The notes below the pieces were generated by a model. It did not search any database. It saw nothing but the letters and a program-made list of their open reading frames with translations, and was not told the DNA's origin. From positions 2,557,501-2,621,500 of the forward strand of contig NZ_CP118166.1 of assembly GCF_028748065.1 (NCBI RefSeq): a DNA stretch of 64,000 nt, read 5' to 3'. The position numbers were made by a program, and so were the translations under genes. Origin of the DNA: Hyphococcus flavus. GTDB taxonomy: Bacteria; Pseudomonadota; Alphaproteobacteria; Caulobacterales; Parvularculaceae. Below, one piece after another: positions 1-9,087 of the stretch; the stretch's first letter is position 1, and every line of letters begins with the position of its first letter.

Positions 1-744
1 GGCGCGGCCATTGACGAATTGATCGACCATAGGGTTGCCGGACCTGTCGATGTCGTCAGGAGAGCCGCGCCAGATGATCCGTCCCTGATAAAGCATGGCG
101 ATCTCGTCAGCGATCTTTCGCGCTGACGCCATGTCGTGGGTAATGGAAATGGCGGTTGCGCCAATCGCTTTGACCCGTTCGACAATAAGATTGTTGATAA
201 CGTCCGCCATAATAGGGTCGAGACCGGTCGTCGGTTCATCGAAAAACAAAATTTTGGGATCTGACGCAATCGCCCGTGCAAGCGACACGCGTTTTTGCAT
301 GCCGCCTGATAGAGCCGCCGGTTGCAGGTTGCCGACTTCGGGCGCCAGGCCGACCTGCGTCAGGCAGTCGAGCGCCTTGTCGCGGGCGGCTTTGCGTGAT
401 TTCTTTTCGGAATAGATCAACCGGAACGCGATGTTTTCCCAAACCGTCAGACTGTCGAATAACGCCGCTCCCTGAAACAGCATGCCTGTCTGGTTGATCA
501 TGAAGCGGCGGTCGGCGTCTGTCTGGCGCGAGATATTGCGCCCGTCGACTTCAATTGTTCCGCGATCGGGCTTTAAAATGCCTAACATGCACTTCAGGAG
601 AACAGACTTGCCCGTGCCGGAGCCGCCAATCACGACGAGTGAGCGCCCCGCGTCAACATCGAGGTCAACGCCGCGCAGGACGTCCCTTTTTTCAAATGAC
701 TTCTGCAAGCCTCGAATTAGAATTTTTTTCTTTGCATCGCTCAT
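1..744 (-). CDS. mlaF: MlaF-like ABC transporter ATP-binding protein (3' end cut by window edge)
   Basis: This is the ATPase of an Mla/Ttg2-type transporter that moves phospholipids or related lipids between the outer and inner membranes. The frame is open from the ATG at 742-744 to the window edge, about 248 codons, so only a few C-terminal residues are missing. A Walker A motif GGSGTGKS lies at residues 40-47, followed by the ABC signature LSGGMQKR and a Walker B ending ILFFDEPTTGLDP. The partner permease mlaE ends 6 bases upstream, so the two are surely co-transcribed. The substrate-binding MlaD gene would be expected just beyond the edge, which I infer and cannot see. Confidence 0.93.
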   Translation of the reverse strand, partial: MSDAKKKILIRGLQKSFEKRDVLRGVDLDVDAGRSLVVIGGSGTGKSVLLKCMLGILKPDRGTIEVDGRNISRQTDADRRFMINQTGMLFQGAALFDSLTVWENIAFRLIYSEKKSRKAARDKALDCLTQVGLAPEVGNLQPAALSGGMQKRVSLARAIASDPKILFFDEPTTGLDPIMADVINNLIVERVKAIGATAISITHDMASARKIADEIAMLYQGRIIWRGSPDDIDRSGNPMVDQFVNGRA

Positions 745-750
745 AAATGA

Positions 751-1524
751 TCAGATCTCCACCAGAAGCGATGTCATCAGATAATTGGATGCGAGCACGA
801 CAACAGCGGACGCAACAACAGCGGTGCGTGTGGACGAGCCGACCCCTTGCGCGCCGCCGCGGCTGTTAAAGCCGTAGTAACAACCCATCACAGAGATGAG
901 TAAACCAAAAACCGCCGCCTTGATCAGACCGCTGATTACGTCCCGGTTTTCAAGAAACTCTGCAATGTTGGTGACAAATATCGGGCCGGAAAAATCGAGC
1001 GCGTAAACAGCGACAAGGTAGCCGCCGTAGACGCCAATGATGTCCGCTATAAGCACCAGGAGGGGAAGCGCCAGCGTTGTCGCCAAAACGCGGGGCGCGA
1101 TCAGATACTTGAATGGATCAACCGCCAGTGTCGACATGGCGTCAATCTGTTCGGTGACGCGCATGGTGCCGATTTCAGCCGCCATGGCCGAAGAGCACCG
1201 TCCCGCCACCATCAACGCCGCAAGGACAGGACCAAGTTCGCGGACAATAGAAACGCCAAGAATCTGGGGCAGGAAGGTTTCTGCGTTGAAGCGCAAACTG
1301 CCGTCGTAAATATTGAGCGCGAGGGCGCCGCCAGTGAAAATCGCTGTCAGGCCGACAACGGGAAGGGAGGCAAAGCCAATCCGCGCAAGGGCGCTGAAAA
1401 AGGCCCTCCAGTAAAACGGGCCCGTAACCCACGCAAACGCGCCGCGCGCACCGAAATCGGCGATCCGGCCGGTTTCACGCACGGCGTCGATGGCGACGCT
1501 GCCTGTCATGGCGAATGGGTTCAT
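751..1524 (-). CDS. mlaE: MlaE-like ABC transporter permease
   Basis: This 257-residue integral membrane protein is the permease partner of the adjacent MlaF. The family-typical core around GTMRVTEQIDAMSTLAVDP is present; in this family it forms the coupling helix that contacts the ATPase. Several long hydrophobic stretches follow, and a GYYYG-like region appears near residue 215 as CYYGFNSRGGAQGVG, typical of the MlaE C-terminus. It starts 20 bases after the alr stop and ends 6 bases before mlaF, so alr-mlaE-mlaF may form one transcript. The role is maintenance of outer membrane lipid asymmetry, inferred from the family. Confidence 0.93.
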   Translation of the reverse strand: MNPFAMTGSVAIDAVRETGRIADFGARGAFAWVTGPFYWRAFFSALARIGFASLPVVGLTAIFTGGALALNIYDGSLRFNAETFLPQILGVSIVRELGPVLAALMVAGRCSSAMAAEIGTMRVTEQIDAMSTLAVDPFKYLIAPRVLATTLALPLLVLIADIIGVYGGYLVAVYALDFSGPIFVTNIAEFLENRDVISGLIKAAVFGLLISVMGCYYGFNSRGGAQGVGSSTRTAVVASAVVVLASNYLMTSLLVEI

Positions 1525-1544
1525 GAAACTCCCCTCATGAGTAA

Positions 1545-2627
1545 CTAGACGTAGCGACGATCAACTCTGCCGCCAAGACCTGTAAACATGTCGTAGGGCA
1601 CTCTATCGCAATTCTGCGCGGTTTCATGCACGGGCAGGGCAGGTCCGAAAAACTCTGCAATATCATGGATTTTGGGCGGATTCTTCAGGTCCGTCACATC
1701 AAGCGTGATGAAATCCATGGAAACCCGCCCGGCAAGCGGCGCGCGCTCGCCATTGATGATCGCGCTGGCGCGGTTTGACCCTGCACGCGGGTAGCCGTCG
1801 CCATAGCCGAGCGCGACCGTTGCGATCTGAAAAGGGCGCTTTGCGATGAAGGTGGCGCCGTAACCAATGGTCTCGCCGGGTGCCAGTTCTCTGAGCTGCA
1901 CGACTGGCGCCCGTAACGCCACTACGGGCGTGATACGCTCATCATCAGTTTCAAACGGCGTGCCGCCGTAAAGCGCGATCCCTGCGCGAATAAGGTCGAA
2001 GTGATAGTCCCTGCCCATAAGTGCGCCGCCGGATGCTGCGAGACTGAGTTGCGCATCGGGAAAACTGGCCGCTACGTCCTTGAATGCATCAAGCTGCATT
2101 CTGTTTTTAGGATGCTCAGGTTCCGACGCACAGGCAAGATGGCTCATAGCCATGATGATGTTGAGATCAAGTTTTGCGATTTCTGCAACGTCGCTCACAG
2201 GCGCGCCGCGTCTGTTCATGCCGGTATCGATGTGAACGCCAGCGGGTTTGACGCCCATGCGCGTGCGCCAAAGATTTGCTTCCGCAATGCTGTTGATGAC
2301 CGGGATCAGGTTGAACTGATCGAAGAGGGGAAGGGTTTTCTCGCTGGGACCGTCGAACACGAATATGCGCGGGCTGGATGTTTTCAAAAGCGTGCGCAGC
2401 GTTGCGCCTTCTTCTGGATAAACAACAAAGAACGTCTGACATTTTTCTCGTTCTAATAGCGCTTTTGTAATTGGCGCAGAGCCCAGACCATATGCATCGC
2501 ACTTAACGACGGCGGCAGTTTCGGCGCCGGGCGCCTGGTCGCGGATCATGGCGAAGTTTGCACATAGCGCGGACAAGTTGATATCGGCCCATGGACCGCC
2601 GTCAAAAGTGATTGGAGGTGTGTTCAT
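1545..2627 (-). CDS. alr: alanine racemase
   Basis: This PLP enzyme interconverts L- and D-alanine for peptidoglycan. The PLP-binding lysine sits in VVKCDAYGLG (K42 from the chosen start), and the C-terminal catalytic tyrosine region reads GETIGYGATF. The frame is open further upstream to 2723, but that extension would overlap dnaB and does not resemble the family. The ATG at 2625-2627 gives 360 residues, the usual length. dnaB ends 58 bases upstream, preserving the dnaB-alr neighbourhood common in alphaproteobacteria. In many relatives radA follows alr; here mlaEF does. Confidence 0.95.
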   Translation of the reverse strand: MNTPPITFDGGPWADINLSALCANFAMIRDQAPGAETAAVVKCDAYGLGSAPITKALLEREKCQTFFVVYPEEGATLRTLLKTSSPRIFVFDGPSEKTLPLFDQFNLIPVINSIAEANLWRTRMGVKPAGVHIDTGMNRRGAPVSDVAEIAKLDLNIIMAMSHLACASEPEHPKNRMQLDAFKDVAASFPDAQLSLAASGGALMGRDYHFDLIRAGIALYGGTPFETDDERITPVVALRAPVVQLRELAPGETIGYGATFIAKRPFQIATVALGYGDGYPRAGSNRASAIINGERAPLAGRVSMDFITLDVTDLKNPPKIHDIAEFFGPALPVHETAQNCDRVPYDMFTGLGGRVDRRYV

Positions 2628-2685
2628 TGCACTAGCAATAAACAGGTTTTCAGACTGCGAAAAGGGAAATAGAGTTGGAGACAGT

Positions 2686-4173
2686 TTAACCGCGGAAGCT
2701 GTCGTCGTAGCGATCGTCTGCAAGGTTGGAGAATTTCGTCAGGCTGCCGTCGAAACGAAGCTCCACATTGCCAATCGGACCGTGCCGCTGTTTGCCGATG
2801 ATGACTTCAGCTTTGTTTCTGGCGCTTTCCAGATGCTCAAGCCACTTGGCGTGTTCTTCCGTGCCTTCGCGCGGCGTCATGCGGCCCAGATAATATTCTT
2901 CGCGGTAAACGAACAGAACGACGTCGGCGTCTTGTTCGATCGAGCCGGATTCACGCAAGTCAGAAAGCTGCGGACGTTTATCGTCCCGCGATTCCACCTG
3001 ACGGGAGAGCTGTGACAGGGCAATCACAGGCACGTCCAGTTCCTTCGCAAGCGCTTTCAGTCCCTGACTGATTTCAGTGATTTCCTGCACACGGCCATCG
3101 TTGCGTCGCGCGGAACCAACAAGAAGCTGCAGATAGTCAACAATCAGCAAGCCAAGCCCGTGCTGTCGCTTCAATCGGCGTGCGCGCGCGGCCAACTGTG
3201 CGATGGAAAGCCCGCCAGTATCGTCGATATAAAGCCGCAGTTTTTCAAGATCGCGTGCGGCGTGATAAATCTTGTCGAATTGTTCCTGATCGACTTCACC
3301 CCGGCGTATTTTTTCAGACGACACTTCGGCGAATTCGGAAATGATGCGGGTTGCGAGCTGTTCAGCCGACATCTCGAGTGAGAAGAACCCGACAACGGCG
3401 CCGTCCGTGGTCTTCATGACGCCATCAGCCTGCTTTTCTGCGCGATAGGCCTTGGCCGCATTGACCGCGATGTTGGTGGCGAGCGAGGTTTTGCCCATGG
3501 ATGGGCGGCCGGCGAGAATGACAAGGTCAGATGGATGTAGCCCGCCCATCATGCGATCGAGGTCGCGCAGGCCCGTTGAGACCCCGGCAAGGCCGCCGTC
3601 GCGTTTCACCGCAGCATTGGCAAGTTCAATGGCTTCGGTGATGGCGGAACGAAAAGATTTGAAGCCGCCACCATATTTGCCGGTTTCGGCGAGCTTGTAG
3701 AGCGCCTGTTCGGCGTCCTGCAGTTGCTGATCGGGTTGATCATCCAGCGTGGCGACTTTTGCGCGGTCGAACATTTCCGATCCGATCGACATCAGGCCGC
3801 GACAGACGGAAAGGTCGAAAACGATTTTGGCGTAGTCCGCCGCACCCGCTGTCGAGGGAACGCTCGCCGCTAATTGCTCGAGATAGGTTTTGCCGCCAGC
3901 ATCGAGATACCCTTGAGCATTGGCAAGGTACGTATCGATAGTGACAGGCGATCCGAGACGCCCCGAATTGATAAGGTCGCCGCATGCCTGATAAATCAAC
4001 TGGTGAACAGGGTCGTAGAAGTGCTCGTCTTTAAGAAATGTCGAAACGCGATAAAAAATTTCGTTGTCAAAAAGAATGGCGCCGAGAATTGCTTGCTCAG
4101 CGTCGAGGCTGACGGGGAGCTTTTCCTCCGTACCTTGATTAATTGATGATCCTGGGTTTGATCCGTCAGCCAT
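2686..4173 (-). CDS. dnaB: replicative DNA helicase DnaB
   Basis: This is the hexameric replicative helicase that unwinds DNA at the fork and recruits DnaG primase. An N-terminal helical domain begins LPVSLDAEQAILGAIL. The RecA-like ATPase domain has a Walker A GRPSMGKTS (about residues 223-231) and a Walker B-type LLIVDYLQLL, with the arginine-rich ALSQLSRQVE segment after it. The ATG at 4171-4173 gives 495 residues. A TTG at 4191 would add six residues but lies in the T-tract of the rplI terminator, so I reject it. It follows rplI but is separated from it by that terminator, implying its own promoter or read-through. Confidence 0.95.
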   Translation of the reverse strand: MADGSNPGSSINQGTEEKLPVSLDAEQAILGAILFDNEIFYRVSTFLKDEHFYDPVHQLIYQACGDLINSGRLGSPVTIDTYLANAQGYLDAGGKTYLEQLAASVPSTAGAADYAKIVFDLSVCRGLMSIGSEMFDRAKVATLDDQPDQQLQDAEQALYKLAETGKYGGGFKSFRSAITEAIELANAAVKRDGGLAGVSTGLRDLDRMMGGLHPSDLVILAGRPSMGKTSLATNIAVNAAKAYRAEKQADGVMKTTDGAVVGFFSLEMSAEQLATRIISEFAEVSSEKIRRGEVDQEQFDKIYHAARDLEKLRLYIDDTGGLSIAQLAARARRLKRQHGLGLLIVDYLQLLVGSARRNDGRVQEITEISQGLKALAKELDVPVIALSQLSRQVESRDDKRPQLSDLRESGSIEQDADVVLFVYREEYYLGRMTPREGTEEHAKWLEHLESARNKAEVIIGKQRHGPIGNVELRFDGSLTKFSNLADDRYDDSFRG

Positions 4174-4189
4174 GGCAGGCTGTTTAACC

Positions 4190-4222
4190 AAAAAAAGCGC
4201 CGGCTGAACAGACAGCCGGCGC
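4190..4222 (-). terminator. Rho-independent terminator after rpsF-rpsR-rplI
   Basis: A perfect 10-bp stem (4197-4206 with 4213-4222, GCGCCGGCTG arms, 6-nt loop) is followed on the minus strand by a run of seven T (complement of the A run at 4190-4196). It sits 38 bases after the rplI stop, between rplI and dnaB. Confidence 0.88.
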
Positions 4223-4260
4223 GCTTATTTTCCCCCATAGGGAGAGTTTTGTAACCGATA

Positions 4261-4881
4261 CTAACTTACGTCGGTTTTGTTTTCTTCGTTGTCGCTTTCT
4301 GTGTTTTCTTCAACAGCGACGCCCGCGCCTTCGTCAAAGAATTCAGGCGCTGCATCTTCAGACGCTTCTTCTTCAACGGGCTTGTCTTCAGCTCGCGCAA
4401 GAACGTTTTCACCGCGCGCCTGACGTTCAGCTTCATCTTCTGAGCGGGCGATGTTGACGTTAATGGTGACGTCAACTTCCGGGTGAAGCTTAACACGAAC
4501 GCCGAACACGCCAAGTGCTTTAAGCGGTTTGTCGAGGCGAACCTGTGAAGGAGTGATATGAACGCCAGCTTCCGATGCGGTATGGGCGATATCGCGTGAT
4601 GAAACGGAGCCGTAAAGAACACCCGTTTCCGAAGATTGTCGAATGAGGACAAAGCTTTGTCCGTCGATCTTTGAGGCTGCGGCTTCGGCTTCTTTCTTGC
4701 GCTCAAGGTTGCGCGCTTCGAGTTCGGCTTTTTGCGCTTCAAAAACCTTCTTGTTGTTGTCGTTGGCGCGCAGCGCTTTTTTCTGCGGCAGCAGGAAATT
4801 GCGGGCGTAGCCCGGGCGCACCTTAACAACGTCGCCCATCTGGCCGAGGTTTTCAACGCGTTCTAGGAGGATGACTTCCAT
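4261..4881 (-). CDS. rplI: 50S ribosomal protein L9
   Basis: L9 binds 23S rRNA near the base of the L1 stalk. The N-terminal rRNA-binding domain begins [19 protein letters not shown] and continues through [12 protein letters not shown], followed by the long connecting helix (residues about 40-75) and the C-terminal domain ([12 protein letters not shown], then [13 protein letters not shown]). At 206 residues it is about 50 longer than the E. coli protein; the extra part is a very acidic tail (EEEASED onward), a feature often seen in alphaproteobacterial L9. Five bases separate it from rpsR, so it is co-transcribed with rpsF-rpsR. Confidence 0.96.
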   Translation of the reverse strand: MEVILLERVENLGQMGDVVKVRPGYARNFLLPQKKALRANDNNKKVFEAQKAELEARNLERKKEAEAAASKIDGQSFVLIRQSSETGVLYGSVSSRDIAHTASEAGVHITPSQVRLDKPLKALGVFGVRVKLHPEVDVTINVNIARSEDEAERQARGENVLARAEDKPVEEEASEDAAPEFFDEGAGVAVEENTESDNEENKTDVS

Positions 4882-4886
4882 TGGTC

Positions 4887-5111
4887 TTACTCCGAGGCGT
4901 AAGGCAACAGCGCCAGTACGCGCGCGCGTTTGATCGCACGGGCCAGTTCGCGTTGCTTTTTGTGAGACACTGCGGAAATCCGCGACGGAACGATTTTGCC
5001 ACGCTCTGATACAAAGCGTTGTAGCAACTTAGGATCCTTGTAATCGATCTTCGGCGCATTATCGCCGGAGAAAGGACAAGTTTTACGGCGTCTGAAAAAT
5101 GGTTTGGCCAT
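4887..5111 (-). CDS. rpsR: 30S ribosomal protein S18
   Basis: A 74-residue basic protein beginning [16 protein letters not shown], with the conserved S18 core [19 protein letters not shown] and [13 protein letters not shown]18 dimerises with S6 and binds the platform of the 30S subunit. It lies between rpsF (18-base gap) and rplI (5-base gap) in the standard S6-S18-L9 operon order. Confidence 0.97.
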   Translation of the reverse strand: MAKPFFRRRKTCPFSGDNAPKIDYKDPKLLQRFVSERGKIVPSRISAVSHKKQRELARAIKRARVLALLPYASE

Positions 5112-5129
5112 TGTTAATACCTTTCCCTG

Positions 5130-5501
5130 TTACCGGCGTCCGCGATCGCCGCGGTCACGATCGCCTTTGTCGTTGCGATCACGGCGCGAAAGGACCGGAG
5201 ACGGTTCGGGATCGAGTTCATCGACTTTCACTGTGAGGATGCGCAGAACATCGTCATTGATTTTTTCCTGACGCTCAAGCTCGTGCACGGCTTCAGCCGG
5301 ACCGTCGATATTGAAAAGGCTATAATGGCCTTTGCGGTTTTTCTTGATCTTGTACTGGAGATTGCGAAGCCCCCAATATTCAGACTTTTCGATTTTTCCG
5401 CCATTGTCGGTGACAATCTTGGCGAGCGTTTCGGTCAAGCCTTCGACTTGCGCCGGAGAGATATCCTGACGCGCGATAAAAATATGCTCGTATAGCGGCA
5501 T
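5130..5501 (-). CDS. rpsF: 30S ribosomal protein S6
   Basis: First gene of the S6-S18-L9 operon. [15 protein letters not shown] is the typical S6 N-terminus, and the ferredoxin-like core includes [19 protein letters not shown]. The frame extends six codons upstream to 5519, but the ATG at 5499-5501 matches the family start; 123 residues. The C-terminus carries an Arg/Asp/Gly tail ([16 protein letters not shown]), variable and probably disordered in this family. Confidence 0.96.
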   Translation of the reverse strand: MPLYEHIFIARQDISPAQVEGLTETLAKIVTDNGGKIEKSEYWGLRNLQYKIKKNRKGHYSLFNIDGPAEAVHELERQEKINDDVLRILTVKVDELDPEPSPVLSRRDRNDKGDRDRGDRGRR

Positions 5502-5653
5502 TATAGCCAGCTCCTGCATCTAGGCGATGGAGACCTTCAAGGATCAGAGCTGGCGATCCTCTACCGGCCTGCGGCTCGCAAAACTAAGGGACCATCCCTT
5601 GAACTTGAGGACATGCCCCAAGCGCTTCGCGACCATCGCTCGTGAAGGCGCGG

Positions 5654-5682
5654 GGTGTAACCGAGGGCCGGCGCATTTGCAA
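5654..5682 (-). promoter_or_regulatory. candidate promoter of the rpsF operon
   Basis: On the minus strand, a TTGCAA -35 element (5677-5682) and a TACACC -10 element (5654-5659) are separated by exactly 17 bases. This would place the transcription start about 145 bases before rpsF, leaving a leader that could hold the S6:S18 autoregulatory site. Assigned by eye from consensus match and position. Confidence 0.45.
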
Positions 5683-5714
5683 GAGCCGTTTCGCAGGCGC
5701 GAAAAGGGTAAGGG

Positions 5715-6734
5715 TTAAGCGAACCAGCGCTCCATGAGGCCCCGGAAAAAGGCGACGGTCGCCGCTTCGCTGCAATGAGCTGCCGCATAGGTTCTGGCGG
5801 TATCTCCCAGGCGGGCGGCGAGGGCAGGGTCGTTCTCAAGGCGCTGAACGGCCGTGGTCAGGGCCTCAGCTTCATTTGGCGGGATGAGCAAGCCTGTCTT
5901 TTCGTCTTCAATATACTCAGACACGCCAGCCGCTGCGGTGACGATCTGCGCTTTGCCAAGGTGCATAGCACCGACGAGAGAGACGAGTCCGCAAGGGGTT
6001 TCCCGGCTGCGCAGAGGCAATAGCGCCGCCTTGGCGTGCCAGATGATCGACCAGGCTTCTTCAAACGGCAGGTTAAACAACACGGTCAGGTTGTCAGGGA
6101 CCTCCAAACCATCGAAATTTTGCGGCCGCGCCACGGCCACGAATTGAAGGCCGGGACAGCGGCGCGCAGCCTCACACAGCACCGCATAATCTCGGGCTTC
6201 GCCACCAAGCGCCGCATAATAATCGCTGTCGATGGTTTTCTCGCCTGGTGAAGCGATTGGAGGCGCAACGCCCCATGGCGCGCGCAGCAGTTTGCTCTCG
6301 TGCAGATTGAAGAAATGCTCATAAAGCTTTTGTTCTGCATCGGTAAATACGGCGAAAGCATCAACTTTGTTGAAGGCAGGCCGCATTATGGCTTTGCGCG
6401 GGCCTGTGGGCAGGTCGGTAAAATTGAACGAATAAGCAAGGTGTTTCGCGGCGCCTTTCCGGCCGAACCACTCAGTCCAGGCGGTTGTCCACGGTCCGTG
6501 AGAAACGATCAGATCGAAAGGCTTTTTGGCTGCTGCGAATGCAAGGCGGCGTGTACCGAAGAAACGGGTCGCCGCGTTTTCAACGCCAGCCTTTCCAGCG
6601 ACTGAAAACGCCCGCCATTCGAGCGGGCGATTGGCGATAGTGAAATCAGCCCCAGCGACATCGCGCAACCACGCCCAATCGGGGTCCGGGTTGTTGGAAA
6701 TTGTTGCGATGCGAATAGGCGGCTGACTGGACAT
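5715..6734 (-). CDS. glycosyltransferase, GT-B fold (family 4-like)
   Basis: A 339-residue protein of the GT4-type glycosyltransferase superfamily. The C-terminal nucleotide-sugar-binding half shows the usual E-x7-E-like region ETPCGLVSLVGAMHLGKA (about residues 247-264), then VTAAAGVSEYIEDEKTGLLIPPN. The N-terminal half begins IRIATISNNPDPDW and has no signal peptide, so the protein is cytoplasmic or peripheral to the inner membrane. The acceptor and sugar cannot be told. It is a lone gene 35 bases downstream of the rpsF promoter region and divergent from fabD, so context gives no pathway. Confidence 0.8.
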   Translation of the reverse strand: MSSQPPIRIATISNNPDPDWAWLRDVAGADFTIANRPLEWRAFSVAGKAGVENAATRFFGTRRLAFAAAKKPFDLIVSHGPWTTAWTEWFGRKGAAKHLAYSFNFTDLPTGPRKAIMRPAFNKVDAFAVFTDAEQKLYEHFFNLHESKLLRAPWGVAPPIASPGEKTIDSDYYAALGGEARDYAVLCEAARRCPGLQFVAVARPQNFDGLEVPDNLTVLFNLPFEEAWSIIWHAKAALLPLRSRETPCGLVSLVGAMHLGKAQIVTAAAGVSEYIEDEKTGLLIPPNEAEALTTAVQRLENDPALAARLGDTARTYAAAHCSEAATVAFFRGLMERWFA

Positions 6735-6867
6735 ATAATCCTGTAAGTTTACCTGCCTCTATTAGCTTGATTGCGCGCGGAAGCGATAGTTTCCGCTAGA
6801 GTTCTTGCTCTTGGGTGGCGGCGCGGTTATGCCCGCCGTTTCTAATAGATGAGGAGACGGTCGCGAT

Positions 6868-7803
6868 ATGGCGCGCGCTTTTATCTTTCCCGGGCAAGGC
6901 AGTCAGGCGGTTGGTATGGGCGCAGCCCTGGCGGAAGCATTTCCAGCCGCCCGAGAGGTGTTTGAAGAAGTCGATGATGCACTAGACCAGAAGCTTTCGG
7001 CGCTAATGCGCGACGGTCCGCTTGAAGAACTGACGTTGACAGCGAACACGCAGCCGGCGCTGATGGCGCATTCCATCGCTGTTATGCGCGTGCTGGAAAA
7101 AGAAGTCGGCGTCGATATCTCGAACGCCATGTTCGTCGCGGGTCATTCGCTGGGCGAGTATTCCGCGCTTTGTGCGGCGCGGGCGATTTCGCTTTCCGAT
7201 ACGGCCAGGCTTTTGCGCGTTCGCGGCGAAGCGATGCAGGCGGCGGTTCCTGTTGGCAAGGGCGCCATGGCGGCGCTGATCGGGGTCAATCTCGACGGCG
7301 CGCAAAAAGCGATTGACGCAAGTGGAGGTGAAGGCGTTTGCGAAATCGCCAATGATAACGCGCCGGGTCAGGTCGTGATTTCCGGAGAAAAAGAACGCGT
7401 CGAAGCGGTATGCGCGGGCGCAAAGGAGTTCGGCGCCAAGATCGCGAAGCTCTTGCCCGTCTCCGCGCCGTTTCACTCTTCGCTGATGCAGTCGGCGGCG
7501 GAACGCATGGCGGAAGCGCTGGAGAAAGCCGAGATCAAGGCGCCTGCGACAACGCTTATCGCCAATGTAACGGCAGCAGAATGCGTGACTCCGGACGAAA
7601 TTCGCGATTTGCTCGTAAAGCAAGTGACAGGGCGCGTGCGGTGGACGGAGAGCGTTTCAAATATGGTTGCGCAAGGCTGCGATGAGTTCGTCGAAGCCGG
7701 TTCAGGGAAGGTGCTCAGCGGCCTTGTGAAGCGCATCGCCAAGGAAGCGAGGACTATGAACGTCGGCGAGCCCGGCGATATCGACTCATTCATGAAGGCT
7801 TAA
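6868..7803 (+). CDS. fabD: malonyl-CoA:ACP transacylase FabD
   Basis: Transfers malonyl from CoA to acyl carrier protein, supplying extender units for fatty acid synthesis. The N-terminus reads AFIFPGQGSQAVGMG. The nucleophile serine is in GHSLGEYSA (S94), with the catalytic histidine in PFHSSLM (H203). The length of 311 is normal. A GAGGAG ribosome-binding site lies just before the ATG. It heads the fabD-fabG-acpP-fabF-mltG run; fabG follows after 29 bases. Confidence 0.97.
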   Translation: MARAFIFPGQGSQAVGMGAALAEAFPAAREVFEEVDDALDQKLSALMRDGPLEELTLTANTQPALMAHSIAVMRVLEKEVGVDISNAMFVAGHSLGEYSALCAARAISLSDTARLLRVRGEAMQAAVPVGKGAMAALIGVNLDGAQKAIDASGGEGVCEIANDNAPGQVVISGEKERVEAVCAGAKEFGAKIAKLLPVSAPFHSSLMQSAAERMAEALEKAEIKAPATTLIANVTAAECVTPDEIRDLLVKQVTGRVRWTESVSNMVAQGCDEFVEAGSGKVLSGLVKRIAKEARTMNVGEPGDIDSFMKA

Positions 7804-7832
7804 TCCTCTGTAGACAGATAAAAGGATGAAAT

Positions 7833-8570
7833 ATGTTTGATCTTACCGGCAAGCGGGCGCTCATTACCGGCGCGACCGGCGGCATTGGCGACGCGGTGGC
7901 GCGGGCGCTGCATGCGCAAGGCGCCGCTGTGGCCATCTCCGGCACGCGCGCGGAAAAGCTGGATGCGCTGGCGAGCGACCTTAAAGAACGCGTGCATGTA
8001 ACGCCATGCAACCTGTCCGACCTTGACGCCGTGGACGCCTTGCCGAAGCAGGCGAGCGAAGCCATGGGCGGGCTTGATATTGTCGTCTCCAACGCCGGCG
8101 TGACGCGCGACAATCTGATGATGATGATGAAGCCGGATCTGTGGGACGACGTGATCAAGATCAACCTGACCGCGTATTTCCGGCTGGCGAAGGCTGCTCT
8201 GCGTGGCATGACCAAGCAGCGTTTCGGCCGCATCATCGGCGTGACGTCTGTGGTCGGTGTAACCGGCAATGCGGGCCAGGCGAATTACGCAGCGTCCAAG
8301 GCTGGCATGATCGGCATGACAAAATCGCTGGCGCAGGAAGTTGCGAGCCGGAATGTGACGGTAAACTGCATCGCCCCGGGCTTTATCGCGACAGCGATGA
8401 CCGATGCGTTGAATGACCAGCAAAAAGAGGCGATTTTCGCGAAAATTCCGGCCGGCGCCATGGGGACGCCGCAGGATATCGCTGCTGCAGCCATCTATCT
8501 CGCGTCCGAAGAAGCCGGCTACATGACAGGTCAGACCCTGCATGTGAATGGCGGGATGGCCATGATTTAA
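7833..8570 (+). CDS. fabG: 3-oxoacyl-ACP reductase FabG
   Basis: NADPH-dependent short-chain dehydrogenase that performs the first reduction of each fatty-acid elongation cycle. The cofactor motif TGATGGIG is at residues 12-19, NAG at 87-89, and the catalytic triad S139, Y152 and K156 lies in the segment through NYAASKAG. The protein is 245 residues, full length. Its position between fabD and acpP identifies it as the housekeeping FabG rather than a generic SDR. Confidence 0.96.
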   Translation: MFDLTGKRALITGATGGIGDAVARALHAQGAAVAISGTRAEKLDALASDLKERVHVTPCNLSDLDAVDALPKQASEAMGGLDIVVSNAGVTRDNLMMMMKPDLWDDVIKINLTAYFRLAKAALRGMTKQRFGRIIGVTSVVGVTGNAGQANYAASKAGMIGMTKSLAQEVASRNVTVNCIAPGFIATAMTDALNDQQKEAIFAKIPAGAMGTPQDIAAAAIYLASEEAGYMTGQTLHVNGGMAMI

Positions 8571-8602
8571 ACCCCTGGCCTGGAAACGCGGCGGTTTTGG
8601 CG

Positions 8603-8631
8603 TTGCAACAATCTGCAATATGCCGTAATCC
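8603..8631 (+). promoter_or_regulatory. candidate acpP promoter
   Basis: In the 154-base gap between fabG and acpP there is TTGCAA (8603-8608) and TAATCC (8626-8631) with a 17-base spacer. A separate acpP promoter would fit the high expression this gene needs. The -10 match is only fair. Confidence 0.33.
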
Positions 8632-8724
8632 CCGCGCGAAAGGCGCGTTTCGGGCGTATTCGCCGCGAGTGTCGCAAACCCGTTAATTAGCGTAATAAAC
8701 ACGTAAGAGACCAAGGAGCGTTGA

Positions 8725-8961
8725 ATGTCTGATCTTGCAGAACGCGTTAAAAAAATTGTTGTCGAGCATCTTGATGTTGACCCGGCGAAAGTTGAGCCGA
8801 AAGCCAGCTTCATTGATGACCTCGGCGCTGACAGTCTTGATATTGTCGAATTGGTGATGGCGTTCGAGGAAGAGTTTGACGTTGAGATCCCTGATGATGC
8901 GGCTGAAACGATTCAATCGGTTGGCGACGCGATCAAATTTATTGAAGAGCAAAAGGGCTAA
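8725..8961 (+). CDS. acpP: acyl carrier protein
   Basis: Small acidic carrier (78 residues) that holds growing acyl chains on a phosphopantetheine arm. The attachment site is the DSL motif within [12 protein letters not shown] (S37). The ribosome-binding site AAGGAG precedes the ATG by 8 bases. It lies between fabG and fabF in the usual order. The stop codon is inside an inverted repeat (see 8952-8970). Confidence 0.98.
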   Translation: MSDLAERVKKIVVEHLDVDPAKVEPKASFIDDLGADSLDIVELVMAFEEEFDVEIPDDAAETIQSVGDAIKFIEEQKG

Positions 8962-8970
8962 AAGCCCTTT
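8952..8970 (+). terminator. inverted repeat across the acpP stop codon, possible attenuator
   Basis: AAAGGGCT (8952-8959) and AGCCCTTT (8963-8970) form a perfect 8-bp stem with a 3-nt loop; the acpP TAA stop lies at the loop. The 3' arm ends in TTT but no long T-run follows. Placement suggests a partial terminator or mRNA-stabilising hairpin that lets acpP be made in excess over fabF. Confidence 0.5.
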
Positions 8971-9087
8971 GCGCTGGCGAGCCGCTGGCGGGAATAGACC
9001 AGCGGCGCCGTTTGCGTTGAATTTTTCCGACAAACAGGCGCCGCATCATTTATTTCCCTACTGCGGTTCAGCACAGGGAGCTTCGTT

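Noticed and set aside
7800-8813. 337-codon minus-strand frame spanning fabG and acpP
   Set aside because: Shadow of fabG and acpP; composition is Arg/His-rich and no family features.
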